From positions 744,001 to 808,000 of the forward strand of contig NZ_CP048659.1 in assembly GCF_015218165.1 (NCBI RefSeq): 64,000 bases of DNA, read 5' to 3'. Of this stretch, positions 38,507 through 48,286 are shown in pieces. This stretch comes from Acinetobacter piscicola. Its GTDB lineage: Bacteria; Pseudomonadota; Gammaproteobacteria; Pseudomonadales; Moraxellaceae. The translations under genes were made by a program, and so were the position numbers. Numbering within the stretch: position 1 is the first letter of the stretch; every line of letters starts with the position of its first letter. The notes beneath the pieces are model-generated. The model was given only the letters and a program-made list of their open reading frames with translations, was not told where the DNA came from and ran no database searches.

Positions 38507-40733
38507 TTTGCCACTCCTGTAATCCAATGCTCAAGTTGATCATGCTGTAAAAATTGTTGTAATTGTTGATTTAACTGAGCAGCCTGTAACATGTCTTGTT
38601 CACTAATATGACTGTGCGCTTGATCTAGAATCACATCTTCAGCAAGTCCTGCCATACGGGCGACTTTTTGTGAAACAGCAGAATTTTGCTTTGGACTGAG
38701 TTGACTGAAAATATAACGCAGATCAGGCAAAATCTGTAAAAAGGTTTCTTCTCGCCAATGTTTAACCAAATCATATAAAGCACTGATGGCAATGGGGGAT
38801 TGCACAAAAATTTCAGGTGCAATTGCAAACATTCCTTGCACATATTGCACAGCTTCATTGGCATCACAGCCGACAGCAAAGGCAATTTTTAAATACTGCT
38901 GTAATTGTTCCTGATCAATCCGATGATCAAGAAACATTAAGGTATCCAAAGCACCTTTTAATTTACTGAGATGGAAGTGATCAAATTGCTGACGTTCAAT
39001 ATGCTGATAAAATAAGTCGAGCAATGCATCATTTTCTTGTTGCAGTTTTAGTTTAGAAACTGACAAAATTAAATGATGTAAAGTCTTAAAACTATTTAAA
39101 TTTTCTTCAATTTTATCTTCATGGGTGTCATATAGTTGTTCGAGTAAGAAACAAGCTTGTTTCACTGAACGCACTAAACTGTGCTGTAAAATGTGTTCAG
39201 GCAATTGTAATAACTTTCGACCACTCCATAGATAATACAATTGCTGTGCAGCAGCCACGACTGAGTGTAAGCTTTGATCTGTTTCTAAATAATCATCTAA
39301 CTGTTGTTGTAAAATATTCAGTTGTTCTTTTAAGCCCAAACGACAGGCTAAAGTCAGCAATTTTGCGGTTTCAAATGCCGATTGTCCGAGCCCATTTTGC
39401 TGGTGATATTGCTGTAAAGCGAGAATTTTTCCTAAAGCGATGTGAGGTAATTGATCGCCTAATTCTGCAAGTTCAATTAAACGCGCTTCAACCGAAGGTG
39501 ACCACGCATAACGCCATTCTTCAAATAGCAAATCCATGCCCGCGCCATGGGTGAAATCTGGACCTGATAAGCGATGTGCAAAGCCACAATCGACAAATTC
39601 AAGTAAATTGAGAAATTGACTGATTTCTTGCTGTAAAGGCTTGCGGTAAATATCAAGTTTTCGATGGCGAGGAATTGTATCGCTGACATTAAAACGATAT
39701 TTTTCGATTTGTTTGAAAATATTTTGTAACAGTGCGGGGCTGTGTTGATGTACAGCGACATTCCCCAGTTGTTGCCCGCTTAAATATGTATAAATTTCCT
39801 GAAATAACAGTTGTTGCCCATCGTCCACTTCACCTTTGACTAAGGCGCTTTGTAAAGCATCTAATAGGTCATAACGACTTGGGCGGTAATGACCGCGCAA
39901 ATGTGCCAATTGCAATGCGAGTTCAGCCGTGTTTTTAAGTGCAATATATGCGGTGACATCTAGAACTTTTTTATCCTCTAAATGATGACAAATTTCAGTG
40001 AGATATTTTAAAAACTGCTGTTGAATGAGAGCATCATCGATTTGTCCTTGATTCAAATCTTGCCAGAACTGTTGATAAAATGCGGGAGATGGCATACCTG
40101 ACGCATAACCATTTAGCGCATCTAAACGGTCAAAACTATAACGAATTAACCATGCATTTTCCTGCCATTTGTCTTTTTTATTGACCTGAATAGGGTAGCG
40201 TTTTGCTGTGTCTTTTTTTGCTAAATTTTCAATCAAAGCCAAGGTGTGAAAACCACCTGTGACCACCAAAATTTTATGCTCAGGACTTAAACAGGCTTGG
40301 ATTTTTTGCCACATACAATCTTCACGATGCAACGATGCTTCTTGTAATAGCACATCCTGTTCATAGTCCAAACGTGCCAATGAACACCATGTAAAGACAT
40401 CCTCGAAAAATTTTTCAGCTTGCTTGAGTTTAGAAATACTTTGTAATTCAAATAAATGATCCCAAAGTTCATCATGGTTACGACAATGTAACTGCTGTGC
40501 AAGATTTTGAATATATTGGCTATGCGCTAAGTAACGCTCAGAAATCAGATTTTTTTGAGACCAATCTAAGGAGTCATTTGCCAATTTAAAAGCACTTTGT
40601 TCTTGCCAAGACAGATCAATAAATTCAATTTTTGCGTGTTGTACAGCCCCTTGTTTTAATGCCACCCATTCAGGCGAATATTCACAAAATGGGTAATATA
40701 GTCAAATCATTATAAAACCAATACAATGGTGCA

Positions 40734-41039
40734 ATGAGTTATTCAGAACATTTTAGACGTAAAATTTTAGCTAAACTTGAGGAAGGTTATTCTATTCGAG
40801 CGGTAGCTGCACAATTTGAAATTAATAAAAATACCATTGTTGAATGGAAGAAACGTATAGAGATTAAAAAAACTCGTGTACGGAAACCTTCTAAAATTAA
40901 CGATGATGCTTTACGTGAAGATGTTGAAAAGTATCCTGATGCTTATCAATATGAACGTGCTGCACGTTTTAATTGTGGTGTTTCATCTATTGGTGCTGCA
41001 TTAAAGCGCTTAAATATTACAGTTAAAAAAAGACGTTAA
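40734..41039 (+). CDS. IS630 transposase, ORF A (HTH part)
   Basis: A 101-residue DNA-binding part. Two helix-turn-helix units are visible (YSIRAVAAQFEINKNTIVEWKKR, and AARFNCGVSSIGAALKRLNI). It stops at 41037-41039, just after seven A (41025-41031) followed by G, a typical site for -1 ribosomal frameshifting. Confidence 0.88.
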   Translation: MSYSEHFRRKILAKLEEGYSIRAVAAQFEINKNTIVEWKKRIEIKKTRVRKPSKINDDALREDVEKYPDAYQYERAARFNCGVSSIGAALKRLNITVKKRR

Positions 41040-41086
41040 GCCATCCTAAAGCAGATACAAAGCTTAGGGATAAATTTATTCAGCAA

Positions 41087-41581
41087 GTGAATGAATTAGA
41101 AACAAACCACCCGATTATTTATGTGGATGAAAGTGGTTTTAAGTCACATGATTACAGACCTCATGGCTACTCACGAAAAGGAGTACCTTGTTTAGGGCAA
41201 TATAATTGGCAATTAAAGAATCAGACCAATGCCATTGGAGCAATCCATGAGGGTAAGTTATTTTCAGTCGGTTTATTTGACTGCAAAATCAATTCAGATG
41301 TTTTTCATTTTTGGATAGAGCAATTCCTCATACCAGCATTACCTGAAAATAGTGTAGTGGTTATGGATAATGCAGCATTTCATAAAAGAGCAGATATTCA
41401 GGAGTTATTGGAACAACAAGGGCATAAAATTCTTTGGCTTCCTGCATACAGCCCTGATTTAAATCCTATAGAACAGATGTGGGCATGGGTTAAACGTAAG
41501 CGTAAAGAATGGTTGATCGACTCAGTCGATGAGTTATTTCAAGTTTTTTTCGAATCCTGTATGAATAATAAAGTAGTTTGA
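41087..41581 (+). CDS. IS630 transposase, ORF B (DDE part)
   Basis: A 164-residue catalytic part: Asp in IIYVDESGF, Asp in VVMDNAAFHK and Glu in SPDLNPIEQMWAWVKRK. The frame is open upstream to the A-run at 41025 and reads KTLSHPKADTKLRDKFIQQV, so the active transposase is probably a -1 frameshift fusion with ORF A. Confidence 0.88.
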   Translation: MNELETNHPIIYVDESGFKSHDYRPHGYSRKGVPCLGQYNWQLKNQTNAIGAIHEGKLFSVGLFDCKINSDVFHFWIEQFLIPALPENSVVVMDNAAFHKRADIQELLEQQGHKILWLPAYSPDLNPIEQMWAWVKRKRKEWLIDSVDELFQVFFESCMNNKVV

Positions 41582-41933
41582 CTATAGGCTGAAAACAGTG
41601 CAGGTGTTTGATTGCCTTGTGTATCTTGGTTTTGATTCGATTGTTTTGCTTGAGTGGCTTTTTGTTGTTGTGCTTGTGCAAAAATTGCAATTGGGGGTTG
41701 GGTATTTTCATCTAATAAAGCTTCAAGTAAAAACTGAAAGCGATGTGGTGCTTCGATTAAAATATGTGTGGGTTGTAATGCCTCAATATAATGTTGCAAG
41801 GCATAGGCACAAGCAGGGCTATGGTGACGTATAGGCGCAAAATAAACCTGTTGTGCTGCGGCGAGCGTTTGCTTGGCTTGAAATGCCTGTTGCAGTCGTT
41901 CAGGCAGTGCTGCTGCATGAAATTCTGCCATGG

Positions 41934-43037
41934 TTAAAACTCACGGCTAGCATCAAAAAAGGCTTTCCAATCTTGATCTTGGCGTGCACGTTCTTTGACC
42001 ACACTGTCCAAATAATAACGTAGACGTTTGGCATCTTCAGGATTGTCTTTAAATACTACACCCATTAATTGCTGTGCGATATGTTCAGCTTGCAGTACGC
42101 CATTGCCCAAATAAATTGCCTGTAAACTTGCTGCATGCGCAATATTTACCGCTTCCGCCGTTGACATGACTGCATCAGGCGTTTTTAAGTTGGCACCTTG
42201 TAAGCTTTGACCTGTACGTAATTCATTGAAAATAGTGACAAGCAGCTCAATTACTTGCGGTGGTACGGTTAACTCTGAAAATAAATCACCGACTTGTTGT
42301 TTGAGTTGTAACTGTACTAACTCCACCTCAAAGGCACGGTTTTGAATAGGTTTCACAGTTTCAAAGTTAAAACGGCGTTTCAGTGCAGCAGACATTTCAT
42401 GTACACCCCGATCACGTAAGTTGGCCGTGGCAATTAAGTTAAAACCATGTTGTGCTGAGACACTGAAATCTTGTCCCATTTCAGGAATCATCATTTGTTT
42501 TTCAGACAATAATGATACCAAAACATCCTGAATTTCAGGCGGGCAACGGGTAATTTCCTCAAAGCGTGCCAATTTTCCTTGTTGCATAGCAAAATAAATA
42601 GGGGATGGAATTAAGGAACGATCCGAAGGACCTTCAGACAGCAATAGGGCATAATTCCACGAATATTTAATATGGTCTTCGGTGGTTCCTGCGGTTCCTT
42701 GTACCGTAAGTTGAGAGTTGCCACTAATTGCGGCACTTAAGAGTTCTGACAGCATAGATTTGGCTGTGCCCGGTTGCCCAACCAGCATTAGACCTTGATT
42801 GCCCATTAAGGTAACTAAGGCACGATCAACCAAAGCATCATCGCCATAAAATTTCTTTTGAATATTGAGCTGAGCGTTGCCCAAGATAAAATCCCGTACG
42901 GCATAGGCTGAAAGTTGCCAACCTTGTGGTTTACGCTTTTGGTCTTTTTCTTTTAAGCGTTTTAACTCATTAGCATATTTTTGTTCAGCACTGAGCTTTA
43001 AGGTGTATTGTCGATTATTATCCATATTGTGAATCAT
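41934..43037 (-). CDS. MoxR-type AAA+ ATPase (YehL-like)
   Basis: A 367-residue cytoplasmic AAA+ ATPase. Walker A is MLVGQPGTAKSML (about 82-94) and Walker B is ARFEEITRCPP. The sensor region is NLIATANLRDRGVHEMSAALKRRF, with the Arg finger near RRF. MoxR ATPases remodel or activate partner proteins through VWA adaptors. It is the first gene of the five-gene minus-strand cluster. ATG 43037 or 43025 is possible; neither has a perfect ribosome-binding site. It ends 2 bases before the DUF5682 start. Confidence 0.88.
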   Translation of the reverse strand: MIHNMDNNRQYTLKLSAEQKYANELKRLKEKDQKRKPQGWQLSAYAVRDFILGNAQLNIQKKFYGDDALVDRALVTLMGNQGLMLVGQPGTAKSMLSELLSAAISGNSQLTVQGTAGTTEDHIKYSWNYALLLSEGPSDRSLIPSPIYFAMQQGKLARFEEITRCPPEIQDVLVSLLSEKQMMIPEMGQDFSVSAQHGFNLIATANLRDRGVHEMSAALKRRFNFETVKPIQNRAFEVELVQLQLKQQVGDLFSELTVPPQVIELLVTIFNELRTGQSLQGANLKTPDAVMSTAEAVNIAHAASLQAIYLGNGVLQAEHIAQQLMGVVFKDNPEDAKRLRYYLDSVVKERARQDQDWKAFFDASREF

Positions 43038-43257
43038 CTTGATATTCAGTTATATAATTGATCATAACGAGGCATGACAGGGAGCGCCAGCATTGTTAGC
43101 ATGAATGCGACAAATTGTGACTTATGTATATATTTTTGTGTAACGGTATTATGGTTTTTTATATTTTTCGTCAAACGTACACAATTAGAGTTGAGATAAT
43201 CATGCACAATCCTTAGTATTGGGCTAAACCCATAAAAATGAGTGGAGTAGAGTGCAA

Positions 43258-44703
43258 ATGGCAGATTCTAATAATAAACAGACAAAGCGCATGTTATCCA
43301 ATACATTTGGACTCGCTAAAAAAATAACTGCGACAGGTTTAAATATGTTAAATCATGTTGCGCCTAATTCTGTCACTAAGCTCAATCAAAGCCCTGCAAA
43401 AGATTCAGTTGTGGAAGGCAAAGCCCGTAATCAAAGCATGTTTGAAAAAAAACAATATGATAACCCGCAACAGATGATGCGCGAACATTTACCCAAAGTA
43501 TCGAGTCAGTTATTAGGACGACATTATACAAAAATCAATAATGTAGCTTCATTTATTTCACCACAATTAAATGACAAAATGTCAGACTATTTTTTTGATA
43601 AATTGAATGATTTTGTTTCAGAGAGTAGTTCAGTTGATAAGCTGCTCAAAGAAGTCGGTGCCAAAGATTTAAAAGAACTCACCCAAGATCCAGCTCGCTC
43701 ACAGCGCATTAGCCAAGCTTTAGCAAATCAAAATAAAATCCTTGCTGCTATTCAAGGTGCATTTACAGGTGCAACAGGTGTGATTGGTTCAGCGATTGAT
43801 GTGCCAACATCGATTGCACTAGCTTTGCGTAGTATTTACCAAACAGGACGTGCACATGGCTTTGAGTTGAAGCCTGAGGATCATGAGATTGTTGAATTTA
43901 TTTTCAAAAAAATTGATCTAGGTTCTGTGGCGGAAAAACAAGCGTTGTTAATTGCGGTACGAACATTTTCCACCACTTTACAAACCCATGATGTCAGTCA
44001 GTTTCAACAATTAGTGGGATCAAGCACCTCATCTGATGTATTGAAAAATTGGTTAAGTAATCAAGATGGTACATGGAAATGGTCTTGGTTGGACAATCTA
44101 CCCCAATTTAAAATTGTGACTAAACTTGCACCCTTAGCATGTATGAGCATTAGTGCAACTTATAGTTGGAAATTGGTTGATGATGCGACTGAAAAAGCAC
44201 AAATTGTATTTAAAGGGGCGCAACAATATCAAGCGCAACATCCTGAAGAAAATATAAGTGCTTTAGCTGCTTTTGAAAAGTCAGAAATCTTACTTACACA
44301 AGCCAGTTTATTGTTACAAGCACCAGAGCAAGAAGATGCAGCTTCCGTTCCTGCGATTGAAGAAACTGTAGAAAATGACGTTATTCAAGATGTGCAAGTA
44401 TTGACAAAAGATGAGGCTCAGCAACTTAAAAGTAAGGAAGAAATCAGTATTGCAGATTTAGCCAAAGCGCATGTTGCCACAGAAAATTCGCTTTCTACTG
44501 ATGAATCACAAGCGAGTGAGGTTGTAAAAACAGCAAAATTGACCGAAAAATCGCAAGCAGATGAAAAAAATGCAACAAAAGATGCACAAGATACACAGGC
44601 AAATGTTGACGCAGAAACAGTCATTGATCAGTCGAGTGAAAACGAAGCTGTGACGCAAAATGTTGAAGCGACAGCAAAATCTAACCGCAATAAAAAAGTT
44701 TAA
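43258..44703 (+). CDS. EcsC-family protein
   Basis: A 481-residue protein. The central EcsC domain (about 120-330) includes the conserved AIQGAFTGATGVIGSAIDVPTSIALALRSIYQTGRAHGF, which looks membrane-associated, and later LAPLACMSISATYSWKLVDDA. N-terminal and C-terminal tails are polar; the last 120 residues are Glu/Ala/Lys/Thr-rich and probably disordered. Function unknown. ATG 43258 follows GGAGTAGAGTGCAA. It is divergent from moxR and ends at a terminator that overlaps the rpsL promoter. Confidence 0.75.
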   Translation: MADSNNKQTKRMLSNTFGLAKKITATGLNMLNHVAPNSVTKLNQSPAKDSVVEGKARNQSMFEKKQYDNPQQMMREHLPKVSSQLLGRHYTKINNVASFISPQLNDKMSDYFFDKLNDFVSESSSVDKLLKEVGAKDLKELTQDPARSQRISQALANQNKILAAIQGAFTGATGVIGSAIDVPTSIALALRSIYQTGRAHGFELKPEDHEIVEFIFKKIDLGSVAEKQALLIAVRTFSTTLQTHDVSQFQQLVGSSTSSDVLKNWLSNQDGTWKWSWLDNLPQFKIVTKLAPLACMSISATYSWKLVDDATEKAQIVFKGAQQYQAQHPEENISALAAFEKSEILLTQASLLLQAPEQEDAASVPAIEETVENDVIQDVQVLTKDEAQQLKSKEEISIADLAKAHVATENSLSTDESQASEVVKTAKLTEKSQADEKNATKDAQDTQANVDAETVIDQSSENEAVTQNVEATAKSNRNKKV

Positions 44704-44773
44704 AATAACATACATAAGATTTATTTTAGGTGAGTTGGAAAAAACATCTAAAAAAGATTGAAAAAATACAGAG

Positions 44774-44814
44774 ATGGTCAATATTTGATAAGTGTCGAAT
44801 GTTGACCATTTTTA
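44774..44814 (+). terminator. Intrinsic terminator after the EcsC gene
   Basis: ATGGTCAA and TTGACCAT form a perfect stem, extended by ATT/AAT, and are followed by TTTTT. Its right arm contains the -35 box of the next promoter. Confidence 0.8.
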
Positions 44815-44830
44815 CATCTTGACTTACAAT
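44802..44830 (+). promoter_or_regulatory. Sigma-70 promoter of the str operon
   Basis: TTGACC (44802-44807), a 17-base spacer and TACAAT (44825-44830). The start would be near 44837, giving a leader of about 53 bases before rpsL. Confidence 0.7.
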
Positions 44831-44837
44831 TGCATGC

Positions 44838-44869
44838 CCTCAAAAAGCGGTATTTTTTTGAGGCTTTTT
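44838..44869 (+). promoter_or_regulatory. 5' leader hairpin with T-run before rpsL
   Basis: CCTCAAAAA pairs with TTTTTGAGG (loop GCGGTATT), followed by CTTTTT. It forms the very 5' end of the predicted transcript and resembles a terminator, so it could attenuate or stabilise the str mRNA. Confidence 0.55.
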
Positions 44870-44889
44870 ATTAACGGGAGAATTGCCAT

Positions 44890-45264
44890 ATGGCAACAAC
44901 AAATCAGTTGATCCGTAAGGGTCGCACAACTTTAGTTGAAAAATCTAAAGTTCCTGCGTTGAAGGCTTGTCCACAACGTCGTGGTGTTTGTACACGTGTT
45001 TATACAACTACACCTAAAAAACCTAACTCAGCAATGCGTAAAGTTTGCCGTGTGCGTTTAACTTCAGGTTTCGAAGTTTCTAGCTACATCGGTGGTGAAG
45101 GTCATAACCTACAAGAGCACAGTGTTGTTCTTATCCGTGGTGGTCGTGTTAAAGACTTACCAGGTGTACGTTACCATACCGTTCGTGGTTCTTTAGACTG
45201 TGCTGGTGTGAAAGATCGTAACCAGTCTCGTTCTAAATACGGTGCTAAACGTCCTAAGAAATAA
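44890..45264 (+). CDS. rpsL: 30S ribosomal protein S12
   Basis: A 124-residue decoding-centre protein and first gene of the str operon. The conserved blocks are [36 protein letters not shown] and [11 protein letters not shown]. The Lys of TPKKPNSA (about 43) and that of RVKDLPG (about 88) are the streptomycin-sensitive residues, so no resistance change is seen. Strong ribosome-binding site GGGAG nine bases before the ATG. Confidence 0.98.
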
Positions 45265-45369
45265 TTCTTTCAGAATTCAATCTTAAGATTATAGAACTGC
45301 AATCCTTTATCGTCTCGCTTGTCTGATTTCTGCATTTATTTTGTGAAATTCAAGCGACGTGTAGTAAGG

Positions 45370-45424
45370 CCAGCGAAAAGTACATGACACTTTGTACTGC
45401 TGCTGGATAAACCTGAAGTGTCAT
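45370..45424 (+). promoter_or_regulatory. Structured rpsL-rpsG spacer, possible pseudoknot (S7 target candidate)
   Basis: CCAGC (45370-45374) with GCTGG (45402-45406), and AGTAC with GTACT, form one stem-loop. Its loop ATGACACTT (45384-45392) is exactly complementary to AAGTGTCAT (45416-45424). That gives an H-type pseudoknot or an alternative hairpin, 18 bases before the rpsG start. In E. coli S7 represses translation by binding this spacer. Confidence 0.5.
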
Positions 45425-45442
45425 ATTTATAGGTAGTTTAAA

Positions 45443-45913
45443 ATGCCAAGACGTCGCGTAGTTGCTGCTCGTGAAATCCTTCCGGATCCGAAGTTCAGTA
45501 GCCAAACAATCGCTAAATTCATGAACCACGTAATGCAAGATGGTAAAAAATCTATTGCTGAAAGTATCGTTTACGGTGCTTTAGACCGCGTTCAAGAAAA
45601 AAACAAAGTAGACCCAGTTGAATTTTTTGAAGCTACGCTTGAAAAAGTTCGTCCAATGGTCGAAGTAAAAGCACGCCGTGTTGGTGGTGCTACATACCAA
45701 GTTCCTATGGAAGTACGCCCATCCCGTCGTACTGCTTTAGCGATGCGTTGGTTAGTAGATGCTGCTGCTAAGCGTTCTGAAAAAACTATGGCTTTACGTC
45801 TTGCTGGTGAGTTGCTTGATGCAGCTGAAGGTAAAGGCGCAGCAATCAAAAAACGTGAAGATGTGCATCGTATGGCTGAAGCCAACAAAGCCTTCTCTCA
45901 CTACCGCTTCTAA
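45443..45913 (+). CDS. rpsG: 30S ribosomal protein S7
   Basis: A 156-residue primary 16S rRNA-binding protein that nucleates the 30S head. Starts [17 protein letters not shown] and contains [25 protein letters not shown] and the typical C-terminus [17 protein letters not shown]. It is the second gene of the str operon; the spacer before it is long (178 bases) and structured. Full length. Confidence 0.98.
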   Translation: MPRRRVVAAREILPDPKFSSQTIAKFMNHVMQDGKKSIAESIVYGALDRVQEKNKVDPVEFFEATLEKVRPMVEVKARRVGGATYQVPMEVRPSRRTALAMRWLVDAAAKRSEKTMALRLAGELLDAAEGKGAAIKKREDVHRMAEANKAFSHYRF

Positions 45914-45947
45914 GCGGCTAAAACAGTCCCTTATCAGGAGAATACTA

Positions 45948-46010
45948 ATGCGAATTGCAGCACGATTTAACATCGCCCTCTACCAAAGTGGGGGATTTGC
46001 GGGAATTTAA
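45948..46010 (+). CDS. Putative 20-residue small protein between rpsG and fusA
   Basis: The ORF reads MRIAARFNIALYQSGGFAGI and has a strong ribosome-binding site (CAGGAG, seven bases before ATG), better than that of fusA. It is co-transcribed with rpsG, whose stop lies 35 bases upstream. It may be a leader peptide that couples or tunes fusA translation. It is too short to judge by codon use, so it is uncertain. Confidence 0.35.
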   Translation: MRIAARFNIALYQSGGFAGI

Positions 46011-46040
46011 GTTGCGCTTAAATCCGTATTAAGTATCCGT

Positions 46041-46064
46041 ACGCATCAATACTTATTGATGCGT
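46041..46064 (+). promoter_or_regulatory. Hairpin upstream of fusA
   Basis: ACGCATCAATA and TATTGATGCGT form a perfect inverted repeat 39 bases before the fusA start. There is no T tract, so it is more likely an mRNA-processing or translational element than a terminator. Confidence 0.55.
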
Positions 46065-46102
46065 CCTGTTTTAAACAACAAAATTTAGGAATGCTAGAAA
46101 TC

Positions 46103-48238
46103 ATGGCTCGTCAAACCCCAATTTCTCGTTACCGTAACATTGGTATCTCTGCACACATTGATGCGGGTAAAACAACAACTTCAGAACGTATTTTGTTCTA
46201 TACAGGTCAAAGCCACAAACTTGGTGAAACTCACGAAGGTTCTGCGACTACTGACTGGATGGAACAAGAGCAAGAACGTGGTATTACCATTACTTCAGCA
46301 GCTGTAACATGCTTCTGGTCAGGTATGGGTAACCAGTTTGATCAACACCGTATCAACGTAATTGACACACCGGGGCACGTAGACTTCACAATCGAAGTTG
46401 AACGTTCTATGCGTGTTCTTGACGGTGCTTGCATGGTTTACTGTGCGGTAGGTGGTGTTCAACCTCAGTCTGAAACTGTATGGCGTCAAGCGAACAAATA
46501 TAAAGTTCCACGTATTGCGTTCGTAAACAAAATGGACCGTACTGGTGCGAACTTCTTCCGTGCTGTAGAACAAATGAAAACTCGCTTGGGCGCAAACCCA
46601 GTGCCGATCGTTGTTCCAATTGGTGCAGAAGAAAACTTCCAAGGTGTTGTTGACCTGATCGAAATGAAAGCGATTATCTGGGATGAAGCATCTCAAGGTA
46701 TGAAGTTTGAATACGGTGAGATCCCAGCTGAATTGGTAGAATTAGCGCAAGAATGGCGTACTAACATGGTTGAAGCTGCTGCGGAAGCATCAGAAGAACT
46801 CATGGATAAATACCTAGAAGAAGGCGATCTTACTAAAGAAGAGATTGTTGGCGGTCTACGTACACGTACTTTGGCAAACGAAATTCAGCCAATGATGTGT
46901 GGTTCTGCATTCAAAAACAAAGGTGTTCAACGTATGTTGGATGCTGTAATTGAATTCTTACCTGCACCAACCGACGTTGAAGCGATCAAAGGTATTCTTG
47001 ACGACAAAGACGAAACTGAAGGTTCTCGTGAAGCGTCTGATGAAGCTCCGTTCTCTGCACTTGCGTTCAAAATCATGAACGACAAATTCGTGGGTAACTT
47101 AACGTTCGTACGTGTTTACTCTGGTGTTCTTCAAGCAGGTAGCCCTGTTTATAACCCAGTGAAAATGAAACGTGAGCGTATTGGTCGTATTGTACAGATG
47201 CATGCGAACGATCGTCACGACATCGAAGAAATTCGTGCGGGTGATATCGCAGCGTGTGTAGGTCTTAAAGATACAACAACTGGTGATACATTATGTGATG
47301 AAAATCATGTAATTACACTAGAGCGTATGGAGTTCCCTGAGCCAGTAATTGCACTTGCAGTTGAACCTAAAACTAAAGCTGACCAAGAAAAAATGTCAGT
47401 TGCTTTAGGTCGTTTGGCAAAAGAAGATCCATCATTCCGCGTTCGTACAGATGAAGAATCTGGTCAAACGATTATTGCGGGTATGGGTGAGCTTCACCTT
47501 GACATCATTGTTGACCGTATGAAACGTGAATTCGGTGTAGAAGCAAACATTGGTAAACCAATGGTTTCTTATCGTGAAACGATCAAAAAATCGGTTGAAC
47601 AAGAAGGTAAATTCGTACGTCAAACTGGTGGTAAAGGTAAATTCGGTCACGTATACGTACGTTTAGAACCGCTTGCTGAAGACGCTGGTAAAGATTACGA
47701 GTTCGCTGAAGAAGTTGTTGGTGGTGTAGTACCTAAAGAATTCTTTGGTGCGGTTGACAAAGGTATTCAAGAACGTATGAAGAATGGTGTCCTTGCTGGT
47801 TACCCAGTTGTAGGCATCAAAGCGACATTATTCGACGGTTCTTACCACGATGTCGACTCTGACGAATTATCGTTCAAAATGGCAGGTTCTTATGCCTTCC
47901 GTGATGGTTTCATGAAAGCGGATCCTATCCTTCTTGAACCAATCATGAAAGTAGAAGTAGAAACTCCAGAAGACTACATGGGCGATATCATGGGTGACTT
48001 AAACCGTCGCCGTGGTATGGTTCAAGGTATGGACGATTTACCTGGTGGTACTAAAGCGATTCGTGCAGAAGTTCCACTTGCTGAGATGTTCGGTTACGCA
48101 ACTCAAATGCGTTCTATGTCTCAAGGTCGTGCGACATACTCTATGGAATTTGCTAAATATGCAGAGACTCCACGTAACGTGGCTGAAGGCATCATTTCTA
48201 AATTCCAAAATGGTGGTAAAAAAGGTGACGACGAGTAA
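46103..48238 (+). CDS. fusA: Elongation factor G
   Basis: A 711-residue translocation GTPase. G-domain motifs: [25 protein letters not shown] and NKMDRTGA. Domains II-V follow, with [13 protein letters not shown] in domain III and the tip-like [12 protein letters not shown] in domain IV. ATG 46103 (MARQTPI) is the family start, although the nearby ATG 46091 is also in frame. The only good AGGA (46087-46090) abuts the latter. It is the third gene of the str operon. Confidence 0.97.
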   Translation: MARQTPISRYRNIGISAHIDAGKTTTSERILFYTGQSHKLGETHEGSATTDWMEQEQERGITITSAAVTCFWSGMGNQFDQHRINVIDTPGHVDFTIEVERSMRVLDGACMVYCAVGGVQPQSETVWRQANKYKVPRIAFVNKMDRTGANFFRAVEQMKTRLGANPVPIVVPIGAEENFQGVVDLIEMKAIIWDEASQGMKFEYGEIPAELVELAQEWRTNMVEAAAEASEELMDKYLEEGDLTKEEIVGGLRTRTLANEIQPMMCGSAFKNKGVQRMLDAVIEFLPAPTDVEAIKGILDDKDETEGSREASDEAPFSALAFKIMNDKFVGNLTFVRVYSGVLQAGSPVYNPVKMKRERIGRIVQMHANDRHDIEEIRAGDIAACVGLKDTTTGDTLCDENHVITLERMEFPEPVIALAVEPKTKADQEKMSVALGRLAKEDPSFRVRTDEESGQTIIAGMGELHLDIIVDRMKREFGVEANIGKPMVSYRETIKKSVEQEGKFVRQTGGKGKFGHVYVRLEPLAEDAGKDYEFAEEVVGGVVPKEFFGAVDKGIQERMKNGVLAGYPVVGIKATLFDGSYHDVDSDELSFKMAGSYAFRDGFMKADPILLEPIMKVEVETPEDYMGDIMGDLNRRRGMVQGMDDLPGGTKAIRAEVPLAEMFGYATQMRSMSQGRATYSMEFAKYAETPRNVAEGIISKFQNGGKKGDDE

Positions 48239-48286
48239 TCTTTCGATTACTATAAGCCCAACTAATACATAGTTAAAAACCAAGTG

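Larger units (their letters stand above)
40699..41584 (+). mobile_element. IS630-family insertion sequence in the DUF5682 gene
   Basis: An 886-bp element with terminal inverted repeats beginning TAGTCAAA, flanked by the TA target duplication (40697-40698 and 41585-41586) typical of IS630/Tc1-mariner elements. It encodes a two-frame transposase on the opposite strand to the host gene. The boundaries are fixed because only this excision restores the DUF5682 frame. Confidence 0.92.
38503..41931 (-). pseudogene. DUF5682 protein gene (YehM-like) split by an IS630-family element
   Basis: The N-terminal 115 codons (41931 to 41587) contain the family opening VYFAPIRHHSPACAYAL and HILIEAPHRF. The C-terminal part (40696 to 38503) continues PFCEYSPEWVALKQG and runs to the stop. 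Removing 40699-41584 and one TA rejoins LFSAY with YPFCEYSPEW in frame, giving a protein of about 846 residues. The C-terminal part alone could start at a GTG (40665) but lacks the conserved N-terminus. The gene starts 2 bases after moxR and ends overlapping the VWA gene. Probably non-functional here. Confidence 0.88.

Noticed and set aside
40665..40698. GTG at 40665 as the start of a separate 720-residue gene
   Set aside because: The sequence joins in frame with the upstream fragment once the IS is removed, so it is the 3' part of DUF5682, not an independent gene.
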